A stretch of DNA of 64,000 bases from CAZMVY01 sp964617875 (GTDB taxonomy: Bacteria > Planctomycetota > Phycisphaerae > UBA1845 > PWPN01). Every line of letters begins with the position of its first letter. Within the stretch, counting starts at the first letter, position 1. Made by a program: the position numbers and the translations under genes. Below the pieces are notes generated by a model. That model saw only the letters and a program-made list of their open reading frames with translations. It was not told the DNA's origin and did no database searches. Where the stretch lies: contig CAZUAI010000008.1 of the NCBI GenBank assembly GCA_964617875.1, positions 1 through 64,000 on the forward strand. The letters are read 5' to 3'. Shown piece by piece: positions 31,899-39,796 of the stretch.

Positions 31899-34800
31899 TC
31901 GTGATCGTCGCGTCGCGAACCTCGTGACGGGCCGTGACGGCGCGGTCGCCGGCGCGAACGACGACCTCTCCGACGCCGCCGGCCTTGGGCAGCTCGAACC
32001 GCAGGGCCCGGATGCGAAGCCGGCCTTCCCGCAGATCAAGCCGGTTCGTCTGAGTCCCTTCGCGGCGGGTCTGCGTGAACAGGCCCCAGCCCTCGGCGGC
32101 CGTGAAGAACGAGCGATGGTCCTCCGGCTTCCAGACCGGCGCGAAGCCGATGACCCCTGCCGGCCCGTCGTACTCGAACCCCTGACACGCCGGCAGAAGC
32201 GACCACACGCTCATCGCCCGCGCGTAGAACTTGCCGCACTCGTCGTCGCCGAACGGGTTCCCGCTGTAGCCCCACGAGGCCGTGTCGCCTTCCGTGAGGT
32301 CCGCCCGGCGGCGGCCGTCGTACCGCTCGTACGCGGCGCGGACAATCGCGAAGCCCTCGCGCAGCAGGCCCGCCTGCACCATCGCCGCGGCGGCCGAGTA
32401 CTCGAAGCCGGACATCACCTCGCTGGCGTAGAAGATCCGATGCGCCGGGTCCGGCGCGCCGCCCCGCGGCCACGTGATCATCTGCAGCCCCGCGTCCTCG
32501 TCCGCGACGAACTTCCGCGGACGCTGCTCCACGCCGTGAAAGTCGGCGCGGAAGTTGTGCCGGACCAGCGCCGCCAGCGCCGTGCGGACGTGCTCGCGCG
32601 GATACAGCCAGCCGAGCCCGAGCTGGTGAGCCCACCACTGGCCGAGCACCTGGTCGATGTGGCAGCCGGTCAGGTAGTCCTTGCGGAGTTCCTTGTCGGG
32701 AATCTGGATGTAGTACTCGCCGTTGAACAACGTCGCGTCCTGCTTCGCCATGCCGGACTCGCGGATCGTGCGGTATCGCGCGGCGAGGGCCGCGTCGCCC
32801 ATCAGGGCCGCCATCCGCTCGCACGCCGCCAGCGACGCGAGATACAGGCTGCCGAGCCACGACGTGCTGCCGCCCACGGCCTCGTCAAGCGTGTTCCACT
32901 GCCGCCCGGCGAGCACGCCGTCGCCGTCGGCGTCCCACGTGGCGATCGCATGGTCCATCGCACGGCGGACGCGCGGCCAGATCTCGATCAGCCACGAGCG
33001 ATCGGCCGAGAGCAGGTGCTCGCGGTACGCGCCGAGAATCGCCCCGTACTCGCCGTCGGTCGCCGGCTCGAACTCGAACGACTGCCGGTGCGGCACGCCC
33101 CCGTCGGCGTGCTGGCAGCGAAACTCCTGCCGCCGCATCTGTCGTGCGATCGCGGGGAAGAGCCGCGCGTGAGCCTGCGCGTAGTGCCACACGTGGCTGC
33201 AGTTGCCCAGGCAGCAGCCGGCCTTCGCGCCGCAGCCCTCCCAGCCGCCGAAATAGCCGTCCTGGCCCCAGAAACACGTCGGGCTCCGCAGCACGGCCAC
33301 CTGCGAGACGATCCGGTCGAGCAGCCACCGCGGCAGGTTGGATTCGTAGAAGCTCCGCACGAAACCCCGCGTCCCGCTCTCCAGAGCGGCCCACCGCGTA
33401 TGGACGGCGCGCGCGACGTCGAGCGCGTCCGTGAACGTGTTGGCGTACATGTTGCCCGATGTCCGCCAGCCGCTGTCGCCGTGCCGGGCGTTCGGGAAGT
33501 GCCACGTCAGCACGAACTCCACGGCCCGCTCCCGCTCGTCGTCCAGCCTCATTGCCGTCGCAACGGCGCCGTCCAGCGTCTCGCCCGCCGGCGACGGCCC
33601 GGCCGTTTGCGGCCCGTCGAGCCGGCCGTCGCCGCCGAAGTCCTCCGCCAGCGACTCCAGGCTTGACCACGACGCCGTGGCGGTTGCCTCGCCGTCGCGG
33701 ACCAGCAACGCCAGATCCCCGAACTCCTCCGCGCGACGGTCGCGCTCCGTCGTCAGGTGCAGTGCCACCGCGCCCCTCTCCGCGACGATCTCGTTGCGGT
33801 TGTCGCCGTAACCGCAGCACGACCGGCCGACGACCGCCCCTTCCCCGGTGAAACCGACGGCGTTCTGCTGCGCGGCGAGGAACGCCACCTCGACCGGCCC
33901 GACTCCCGCCCGGCGCCTGGCCGCCAGCCGGTACATCGCGCACGGGATCGACGAGTCGCGGACGTTGAGCGGAATCAGCGGATTGAACGTCTCCAACGTC
34001 AGCACGACCGGCAGCGCGGGATCGTCGAACGTGTAACGGCCGATGGGGTACTCGCCGCGGAACCGCAGGGCGGCCAGGAGCGGAAACGGTCCGACGGCCT
34101 CGGTCTGCATCGCGCGCAAGATAACCTTGCCGTCGTCGGCGCGGATGCGCGCGGCAAAGAAACTGTGCGGCGGCGCGCTCTGGTGTCTCGTGTTGAAGAT
34201 CTGCCAGACGGTGCGGACGGCGCGGCCGTCGATCTGGATCGTGCCGGTGCCGATGCCGCCGACGGGCAGGCTGACGGCGGTCAGCCGCTCTCCGGTCAGT
34301 TCCCCCGTGTCGGTGTCGGCGAAAAGGCGGGCGTCGGAGAAGAGTTCCTTCTGCCGTGCGGCGCGGGCCGCCTCGTGCCGGGCGGCGGCGGCCCGGCGGC
34401 CCTCCTCCTGACGGCGGCGGCGGTCGGCGAATGTGGTCCGCAGTCTCGCGGTGGCGGCCGCGTCGATGCGCCCCTGGATCGTCACATCATCCAGCGTGAC
34501 ATGCCCCCATCCTCCGGTCTCCTGATCCACGACCGCCAGATACAGCGTGCGGCCGACGAGTTCCGGCCGGTTCCACTCGACGCGCTTCATCGTCTCGCTG
34601 TTCACGCCGCGAGCGGTCGCGAGTTCGTCGCCGTTCTCGTCACAGAGCGCGACGTACGTGGCCGGGCTCGATCCGCCGCCGACCAGGAACGAGATCGCCG
34701 GCCCCGTCAGCGCGAACACGGGCGACTCGATCACGCCGACCATCGCGTCATCGAACCCGCCGTCGCGCCTGTCCACCGTGCTGAGGTGATAGCGGCCCTG

Positions 34801-35022
34801 TCGCGGATAAGGAGTGTTCGGCGTATTGCGGGCCTGGGCGATGCCGCTGACGGGCATGTCGAACGCCCCGTCCGCCACGACCCAGTCCTGCAGGTTGCCC
34901 GTCTCGAAGTCAAAGCGAAGCACGTTCGCGGTCGGGCCGCCCGATGTGCCTTCTGCGAGCAGGGCTGCGCAGAGCCGCAAGAGAATGACGGCCGTGGCCG
35001 TCGGCCGGAGTACGTTCAACAT
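31837..35022 (-). CDS. Secreted GH116-type glycosidase with N-terminal beta domain
   Basis: A 1061-residue exported protein. After a signal peptide (about 1-23) comes a beta-sandwich-like module (about 33-180, 'LRFDFETGNLQDWVVADG'), a charged helical linker (195-228), then an N-terminal GH116 domain (SLPVGGIGTGTIQIDGRAV, 251-269) and an alpha/alpha barrel. The barrel carries 'WDADGDGVLAGRQWNTLDEA' (696-715) and 'GCHIDQVLGQWWAHQLG' (786-802). D790 fits the GH116 acid/base. The nucleophile motif is unusual: E714 is one place away from where HNTYDIEF-type enzymes have theirs. The family includes beta-glucosidases and glucosylceramidases. Start at 35022 follows GGAGG by nine bases; the frame runs further upstream through repeat DNA but without export features. 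Confidence 0.82.
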   Translation of the reverse strand: MLNVLRPTATAVILLRLCAALLAEGTSGGPTANVLRFDFETGNLQDWVVADGAFDMPVSGIAQARNTPNTPYPRQGRYHLSTVDRRDGGFDDAMVGVIESPVFALTGPAISFLVGGGSSPATYVALCDENGDELATARGVNSETMKRVEWNRPELVGRTLYLAVVDQETGGWGHVTLDDVTIQGRIDAAATARLRTTFADRRRRQEEGRRAAAARHEAARAARQKELFSDARLFADTDTGELTGERLTAVSLPVGGIGTGTIQIDGRAVRTVWQIFNTRHQSAPPHSFFAARIRADDGKVILRAMQTEAVGPFPLLAALRFRGEYPIGRYTFDDPALPVVLTLETFNPLIPLNVRDSSIPCAMYRLAARRRAGVGPVEVAFLAAQQNAVGFTGEGAVVGRSCCGYGDNRNEIVAERGAVALHLTTERDRRAEEFGDLALLVRDGEATATASWSSLESLAEDFGGDGRLDGPQTAGPSPAGETLDGAVATAMRLDDERERAVEFVLTWHFPNARHGDSGWRTSGNMYANTFTDALDVARAVHTRWAALESGTRGFVRSFYESNLPRWLLDRIVSQVAVLRSPTCFWGQDGYFGGWEGCGAKAGCCLGNCSHVWHYAQAHARLFPAIARQMRRQEFRCQHADGGVPHRQSFEFEPATDGEYGAILGAYREHLLSADRSWLIEIWPRVRRAMDHAIATWDADGDGVLAGRQWNTLDEAVGGSTSWLGSLYLASLAACERMAALMGDAALAARYRTIRESGMAKQDATLFNGEYYIQIPDKELRKDYLTGCHIDQVLGQWWAHQLGLGWLYPREHVRTALAALVRHNFRADFHGVEQRPRKFVADEDAGLQMITWPRGGAPDPAHRIFYASEVMSGFEYSAAAAMVQAGLLREGFAIVRAAYERYDGRRRADLTEGDTASWGYSGNPFGDDECGKFYARAMSVWSLLPACQGFEYDGPAGVIGFAPVWKPEDHRSFFTAAEGWGLFTQTRREGTQTNRLDLREGRLRIRALRFELPKAGGVGEVVVRAGDRAVTARHEVRDATITITPDAALEMKAGDRVVVVLR

Positions 35023-35275
35023 CACGGGTGTCCTCCGCAAGGTTTCCATCCGTAAGGGGCCCCCGCCCGCAGAACCGGGGCGCCTCCCACCTCCTGTTCG
35101 GGGCAGAATAACGAAACACGGCCCAGCGTGGTAGCCGAACGCAACCCCCGCCGCCCGGCGCGGACCGCGATCGCCCGCGGTCTTCACGACGCGCAATATC
35201 CGCGGCCTCGCTCCCGCTGCGGAGCGGAGGCGGTGATACGTGTCCAGCTCTCTGACACTCGCATACGTCGCCCCC

Positions 35276-35368
35276 GGTGTCAGGAACCCTCGGCTGCCAA
35301 CAGATCGTTCCCGTCGCGACGCGAACGATCGCGGGCTGCTCTCCGACCCGAACGGGGTTCCTGACACC
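35276..35368. repeat. REPIN-like inverted element (GGTGTCAGGAACCC variant)
   Basis: GGTGTCAGGAACCC (35276-35289) is mirrored perfectly by GGGTTCCTGACACC (35355-35368), with a second inner pair, GATCGTTC and GAACGATC (35303-35310 and 35323-35330). The 93-base element can fold as one long hairpin. It lies between the GH116 start and the mlaE stop; 35023-35413 holds no gene. Confidence 0.8.
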
Positions 35369-35413
35369 GTTCCTCGCCCGCCATGCGGACGGTGCCGGGC
35401 ACCGGCGTTCCCC

Positions 35414-36283
35414 TCACAGCTTGAACAGGTAGAACACTGTCGTGAACAGGCAGTCGAACGCGATCAGAGCGACGATCGATTTGACGACCGTCGCGGTCGT
35501 CGCCTTGCCGACGCCGACCGCCCCGCCCGAGACCGTCAGGCCCTCGTAGCAAGCGATCATCGAGATGAGCCAGCCGAACACCGCCGCTTTGACCAGCCCC
35601 GTGTAGAAGTCCTTGAGCTGCAGCGCATTCTGCGTGAAGTCGATGTACACCTGCGCCCGGATGTCGAGCACGAAGCACGCCGTTCCCAGCCCGCCCAGCA
35701 CGCCGACCACGTCGGCCACCACCGCCAGCCCCGTCAGCATGATCACCGTCGCGAGATACCGCGGCACGACGAGGAAGTGGACCGGGTTCAGTGCGTGGGC
35801 CTTGAGGGCCTTGACCTCCTCCGCCTCGACCATCGCCCCGATCTCCGCCGCGATGGACGCTCCGGCGAACCCGCTCAACACGATGGCCGCGATCAGCGGC
35901 CCCAGCTCGCGGAACATGGCGATCGCCACCACGTCCGCCACCCGTTCGAGCTGGCCGTAGCTTTCCAGCGTCGGGGCGAGCTGGAGCGCCAGGATGATCC
36001 CCACGAACGTCTCGACCAGGACGACGATCGGAATGCTCCGCACCCCCACCCGGACCATCTGCGCCGCCAGGGCCGGTCGTCCCAGCTTGACGCGCGGGGC
36101 GAACAGCCCGCGGAGCGTCCAGCCCGCCGCCTCGCGGGCCAGCAGGCTCAGCCCGCCGACGAAGCGGACCATGTCGCCCGCCGAGCGGGCCGCGTGGATG
36201 GCGCCCAGCCCGAGGGCCTCGATGCCGCGGACGATCGCGCCCCGGGCGGGCGCGTCGGATGCTGTTCCGGGCGCGTCGCTCAC
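35414..36283 (-). CDS. mlaE: MlaE-type lipid ABC transporter permease
   Basis: A 289-residue integral membrane permease of the Mla/Tgd family that moves phospholipids between envelope membranes. Diagnostic stretches are 'VETFVGIILALQLAPTLESYGQ', 'FRELGPLIAAIVLSGFAGASIAAEIGAM' and 'EEVKALKAHALNPVHFLVVPRYLA' (each read as separate blocks), with a final helix 'SIVALIAFDCLFTTVFYLF'. The start is GTG at 36283, sharing bases with the stop of the STAS gene (GTGA), with AGGAGG 12 bases upstream. No MlaF ATPase or MlaD gene lies in the window. Tight coupling to a STAS protein recalls MlaB in the E. coli complex, but here the STAS gene also has an RsbW-like neighbour. Confidence 0.9.
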   Translation of the reverse strand: MSDAPGTASDAPARGAIVRGIEALGLGAIHAARSAGDMVRFVGGLSLLAREAAGWTLRGLFAPRVKLGRPALAAQMVRVGVRSIPIVVLVETFVGIILALQLAPTLESYGQLERVADVVAIAMFRELGPLIAAIVLSGFAGASIAAEIGAMVEAEEVKALKAHALNPVHFLVVPRYLATVIMLTGLAVVADVVGVLGGLGTACFVLDIRAQVYIDFTQNALQLKDFYTGLVKAAVFGWLISMIACYEGLTVSGGAVGVGKATTATVVKSIVALIAFDCLFTTVFYLFKL

Positions 36284-36630
36284 GACGCCATCGCCTCCTG
36301 TTCGGAGCCGCAGATGACGAAGTACTTGTCGAGCCGCGTGACCTCGAAGATGCTGCGCACCCGCGCGCTCATCCCGATCAGCCGGAGCTGGCCTCCGTTG
36401 GCCTTGACCTTCTGAAAGGCGTGGACGAGCACGCCGACGCCCGACGAGTCCATGTAACCGACCTCGGCGAGGTCGATGATGAGCCGTGCCGGCTTCCTGG
36501 CGCATTCGCCGAGCAGCACCGGATGCACATGCGGAACGTGGTGCAGATCGATGTCGCCGGTCAGCACCACGACCGTCGCCCCGCCGCTCCGGCGGATCTC
36601 CTTCACTGACGAAGATGCTGGTTCAGCCAT
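36280..36630 (-). CDS. STAS domain protein (anti-sigma factor antagonist or MlaB-like)
   Basis: A 116-residue single STAS domain. The central motif YMDSSGVGVLV (about residues 70-80) has the D-S-S-G of SpoIIAA/RsbV proteins, whose Ser is phosphorylated by a cognate kinase. 'VVVLTGDIDLHHV' starts the fold. The start at 36630 has a GAGAGG site. It lies 43 bases after the RsbW-like gene and overlaps mlaE by four bases. Two readings are possible: a classic anti-anti-sigma factor paired with the kinase, or an MlaB-like subunit of the lipid transporter; the operon suggests it may be both. Confidence 0.87.
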   Translation of the reverse strand: MAEPASSSVKEIRRSGGATVVVLTGDIDLHHVPHVHPVLLGECARKPARLIIDLAEVGYMDSSGVGVLVHAFQKVKANGGQLRLIGMSARVRSIFEVTRLDKYFVICGSEQEAMAS

Positions 36631-36673
36631 GGGTCCTCTCATTCCTGTCTGTCGCACCGCACGGAACCGGTCC

Positions 36674-37129
36674 TCACGGCTTCCTGCCGCCGATCCGCTT
36701 CACCATCGTCACCGTCATTCCGCCGTACTCCGGGCACGAGTACTCCACGTGGTCCATCACGGAGCGGATGATGTGAACGCCCAGCCCGCCCGGCCGGACG
36801 TCGTCCAGATCGCGGCCCCGGATGGTCGCCGGGTCCACCTGGCGCCCGAAATCCCGGATCATGACCGTCAGCCGGGGTCCGCCCTCCTCGCAATCGACCT
36901 CCAGCGACACCTCGATCGGCTGGTCCGGCGCGCCGCCGTACCCGTGCTTGATGACGTTCGCCAGGGCCTCGTCGATCGCCAGCCCGATCGCCAGCACGTC
37001 TTCGTCGCCGGCGCCGTGGGATGCGCTCATCTTCTCCGCGACCGCGCGCACCAGCGGCAGGCTGCCCGTCACGCTGGGCACCTTCATCTCGACGTTCCGG
37101 CACACGCATGGTGCGATCGGCTGGTTCAT
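36674..37129 (-). CDS. RsbW/SpoIIAB-like serine kinase (anti-sigma type ATPase)
   Basis: A 151-residue GHKL ATPase. The N box is IDEALANVIKHGYGG (about 53-67), the G1 box IRDFGRQVDP (about 91-100) and the G2 box GGLGVHIIRSVMD (about 114-126). This is the compact form found in partner-switch kinases that phosphorylate a STAS protein, and no extra domains are present. The ATG overlaps the stop of the HEAT lipoprotein gene (ATGA). Candidate substrate: the STAS protein encoded next. No alternative sigma factor gene is nearby. Confidence 0.87.
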   Translation of the reverse strand: MNQPIAPCVCRNVEMKVPSVTGSLPLVRAVAEKMSASHGAGDEDVLAIGLAIDEALANVIKHGYGGAPDQPIEVSLEVDCEEGGPRLTVMIRDFGRQVDPATIRGRDLDDVRPGGLGVHIIRSVMDHVEYSCPEYGGMTVTMVKRIGGRKP

Positions 37130-37584
37130 GGTCCGCTCGTCGGCTCCGTGGCGGGCCCGGACGCCGGCTGCGACGTCGGCGGTCCCGCGGTCCGGACATA
37201 GTTCCGCCAGCGCTTCACGGCGCGGTTGCGTTCCGCCTCCGGCTGGGCGTAGTCGTAGCCCAGCCGCGTGCCGGTGATCTTCTCGAGTGCGAGGATCGCG
37301 TAGAACCGCACGCCCGGGTCCTCGTCCTCCAGCCGGTGGACGAGGGCGGGCATCGCGGCGCGGTCGCGCCGGTCCCCCGCCATCTTGATCGCCATGACCC
37401 GTACGCGCGGGTCGATCGACTGAAGCCCCTCCGGGTACGGGACGTGCGGCGCGCAGGCCCCGAGCGGCAGGAGAACAAGCAGCCCCCACGGCCTTGCCCG
37501 GCGCAGAGCCGCCGCGCGGACTTTCCGCGCCGCGCAAGCGACGCGCAGGGCCGACCCGAGATCCGCACGCCAGTTTCCGGTCAC
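37126..37584 (-). CDS. Lipoprotein with HEAT-like repeats, first gene of the RsbW-STAS-MlaE operon
   Basis: A 152-residue predicted lipoprotein. A long basic N-region (31 residues) leads to 'WGLLVLLPLGAC', a good lipobox with C45. After it, 'DPRVRVMAIKMAGDRRDRAAMPALVHRLED' and 'DPGVRFYAILALEKITG' form about two HEAT repeats, followed by a Pro/Ser/Thr-rich tail. It would sit in the envelope and could bind a partner. The only usable start in frame is the GTG at 37584, which lies seven bases after a perfect TATAAT, so the mRNA is probably leaderless. It is not recognised as a named family. Confidence 0.72.
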   Translation of the reverse strand: MTGNWRADLGSALRVACAARKVRAAALRRARPWGLLVLLPLGACAPHVPYPEGLQSIDPRVRVMAIKMAGDRRDRAAMPALVHRLEDEDPGVRFYAILALEKITGTRLGYDYAQPEAERNRAVKRWRNYVRTAGPPTSQPASGPATEPTSGP

Positions 37585-37591
37585 GCCGTGG

Positions 37592-37619
37592 ATTATAGAA
37601 ACCCGCTACGCCTACGCAA
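37592..37619 (-). promoter_or_regulatory. Promoter of the HEAT-RsbW-STAS-MlaE operon
   Basis: On the minus strand TTGCGT (37619-37614), 16 bases, perfect TATAAT (37597-37592). The expected start of transcription coincides with the GTG start codon at 37584. Confidence 0.75.
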
Positions 37620-37661
37620 TGCCGGGGAGCTGCGTCCCGCCTTCCGGGAGGCCGGGCTCCG

Positions 37662-39650
37662 CTACTTCGCCGGCTTCAGCAGAAGGTAGTCCAGCCCGAA
37701 CATGTACTCCTTCTGCGCCTTCTCGTTCGCGCCGACGCACTCGACCGTCAGCCGGTTCTCGCCGGCCTTCAGCTCGAACGTCCCCAGGTCGATCTCCTTC
37801 GTCGGCTTCACGCCGTCGTGGTACAGGTCGATCGGCTGGCCCGCCTTCTCGCCGTTGATCGACAGCTGGACGATGCCGTAGTCCGCCGCCCGGAGGAACC
37901 GGCCGAACACGCGGTACGTCCCCGCCTCTTTCACGGCAAACCCGAGCACCAGCGTGTCACCGGGCTTCGGGCCGCTGCGCCACCACATGTGGCTCTCGCC
38001 GCTGCACTCGCCGATCTCCTGCGGGCCGACCTCGGCCGTCTTCTCGATCACCCGCATGGTCTCGCCCTCGATCGCGCCCGCGACCTTCGGCGACGCGTAC
38101 GGCGGCAGCGCCACCAGCTTCAGGTCGGCCGGCCGGACCGGCTGGAAACCGTCGGTCGAGTCCGCCGTCGCGTACCAGTAGGCGGTCACCGACATCGTCA
38201 CCTTGCACGTCTCGTTCCAGTGCCACAGCTCCATGTCGAACGTGAAGTCCTTCGTGAACGGGATGCGGTCGAGGATGTGCCAGCGGCTCACGCTCGTGTG
38301 GCCGTAGTTGCCCGGCCCGTCGCACCGCGGCTGGTTGTGGTAGGCGTGCGTGAACGGCTCGTTGCAGCACCAGGCATAGCCGTAGTAGTCCTCCGTGCCC
38401 GTGCCGAAGTGGCTCGGGAACGTCTGACCGTCGAAGTAGATCTTCTCGTCGCCCTCGCCCCACCAGTGTTTGACCGGGTTGGCGATGGCGAACGCCACCC
38501 CGCCGAACACGCCCTTGCCCCGGACCTTCAGGTAGTTCCAGTCCTGCATCGGGCGCGTCGGGACGTCGAACTCCGTCCGCCACTTCGCGTGGAAGTACAG
38601 CGAGCGATCGGTCCACTCGTGGGAGACGACCGACAGGACGCAGGTCGCGCCCACGCTCGCTTCGCCCGTGTTGCGCAGCTCGACGACGGCCGACTTCGCG
38701 AACGGCATGTACCAGTGCGACCACATCTCGCCGTTCTTCTCGACGCCCGCGACGAGCGAGGCGTACGGGTTCAGCCCCGGCGCCGCCCCGAAGAAATCGC
38801 CGACGGGCGTTTCGACCGTCCGTTTGCCGTCGAACGTGATCGCGAGCACCGTCTTCCGGAGCGCCAGCGGGACATCGGCGGCCTTCATCGTGATCTTGAA
38901 GCTGCAGATGGCCTTGCCGCCCTGGATCTCGACGACCCGGCCGGTTTCGCCGGGCGCGATCGTCAGGTCGAACTCGCGGCGTTCGCGGCCCTCCGGCTGC
39001 ACGCCGCCCCGGCGGGGCGAGGCGAGCCGCGCGGCGACGTCCCTGACCGCGTCCGCCAGCGAGCGAAGCTGCTCCCGGGTGAACGACACGACGTTCGTCC
39101 CCGCCGCGTACGTGCGGTAGTTCACGTGGTAGTAGAACCCCCCCTTGTCGCTGGTGACCTTGCAGTGCTTCGCGTAGGGGATCGGCAGGTAGCTGTTCCA
39201 GCCCCGGCTCGTCTCGCACGCGATCGGCGACGGAAAGCCCGCCACCTTGCCGCCCAGGAGGTCCTTCATCGGCGCCTGGATCGCCGGCTCTTCCTGCCCG
39301 TCGAGGTAGATCCGCAGGACGCCCTCCGGGTTGGCCGACCAGATGCGGACGATTGCGCCCGGCCCCTCCGCGTCCATCATCACGTGTTCCTTGCGGCCGT
39401 CGCGGTCCTCGATCCGCAGATACTGCCCGCAGTCGGCGTTCGCAAACCAGTCCTCCGTCGGCGACTTGGACTTGCGATCGTAGCTCGAGAACTGTTTGCA
39501 GGTGTACGGCGGGTCGGGAAACTCCGCCATCGCCTTCAGGTCCGTCATTTCACGCAGGAGCGTGGCCGTCGTGACCTCGCCCGCCGAGGCCCACGCCGCC
39601 GTCAACGCTACCGCCGCCGCCCCACATCCGGCCAACCGCCGAATCCACAT
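37662..39650 (-). CDS. Secreted DUF2961 (GH172) protein
   Basis: A 662-residue exported protein with signal peptide residues 1-23 (ending ASAG). The DUF2961 core is clear: 'MDAEGPGAIVRIWSANPEG', 'WGEGDEKIYFDGQTFPSH', 'FGTGTEDYYGYAWC' and 'RWHILDRIPFTKDFTFDME'. Characterised members form the GH172 family, acting on fructofuranosides or arabinofuranosides through conserved Glu residues; E in GTGTEDYYG is a candidate. The C-terminal 130 residues look like a carbohydrate-binding beta-sandwich ('GTYRVFGRFLRAADYGIVQL'). GGAGG lies six bases before ATG 39650. It is divergent from the CgeB-like gene. Confidence 0.87.
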   Translation of the reverse strand: MWIRRLAGCGAAAVALTAAWASAGEVTTATLLREMTDLKAMAEFPDPPYTCKQFSSYDRKSKSPTEDWFANADCGQYLRIEDRDGRKEHVMMDAEGPGAIVRIWSANPEGVLRIYLDGQEEPAIQAPMKDLLGGKVAGFPSPIACETSRGWNSYLPIPYAKHCKVTSDKGGFYYHVNYRTYAAGTNVVSFTREQLRSLADAVRDVAARLASPRRGGVQPEGRERREFDLTIAPGETGRVVEIQGGKAICSFKITMKAADVPLALRKTVLAITFDGKRTVETPVGDFFGAAPGLNPYASLVAGVEKNGEMWSHWYMPFAKSAVVELRNTGEASVGATCVLSVVSHEWTDRSLYFHAKWRTEFDVPTRPMQDWNYLKVRGKGVFGGVAFAIANPVKHWWGEGDEKIYFDGQTFPSHFGTGTEDYYGYAWCCNEPFTHAYHNQPRCDGPGNYGHTSVSRWHILDRIPFTKDFTFDMELWHWNETCKVTMSVTAYWYATADSTDGFQPVRPADLKLVALPPYASPKVAGAIEGETMRVIEKTAEVGPQEIGECSGESHMWWRSGPKPGDTLVLGFAVKEAGTYRVFGRFLRAADYGIVQLSINGEKAGQPIDLYHDGVKPTKEIDLGTFELKAGENRLTVECVGANEKAQKEYMFGLDYLLLKPAK

Positions 39651-39702
39651 CGCAAACCTCCATCCGTTTGAGAACCGTAAGACCGCTTCGCCAGCGTCGG
39701 AC

Positions 39703-39731
39703 CTTGTATCGCACCGCCGCCGGAATCTCAA
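39703..39731 (-). promoter_or_regulatory. Promoter candidate for the DUF2961 gene
   Basis: On the minus strand TTGAGA (39731-39726), 17 bases, TACAAG (39708-39703), about 52 bases before the start codon. Confidence 0.55.
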
Positions 39732-39796
39732 TCCCCGCACGTTTCTCACGCGGATTCGCTGGCCCCCCCGGCTTGCGAGTACCGATAATCCAGAGA

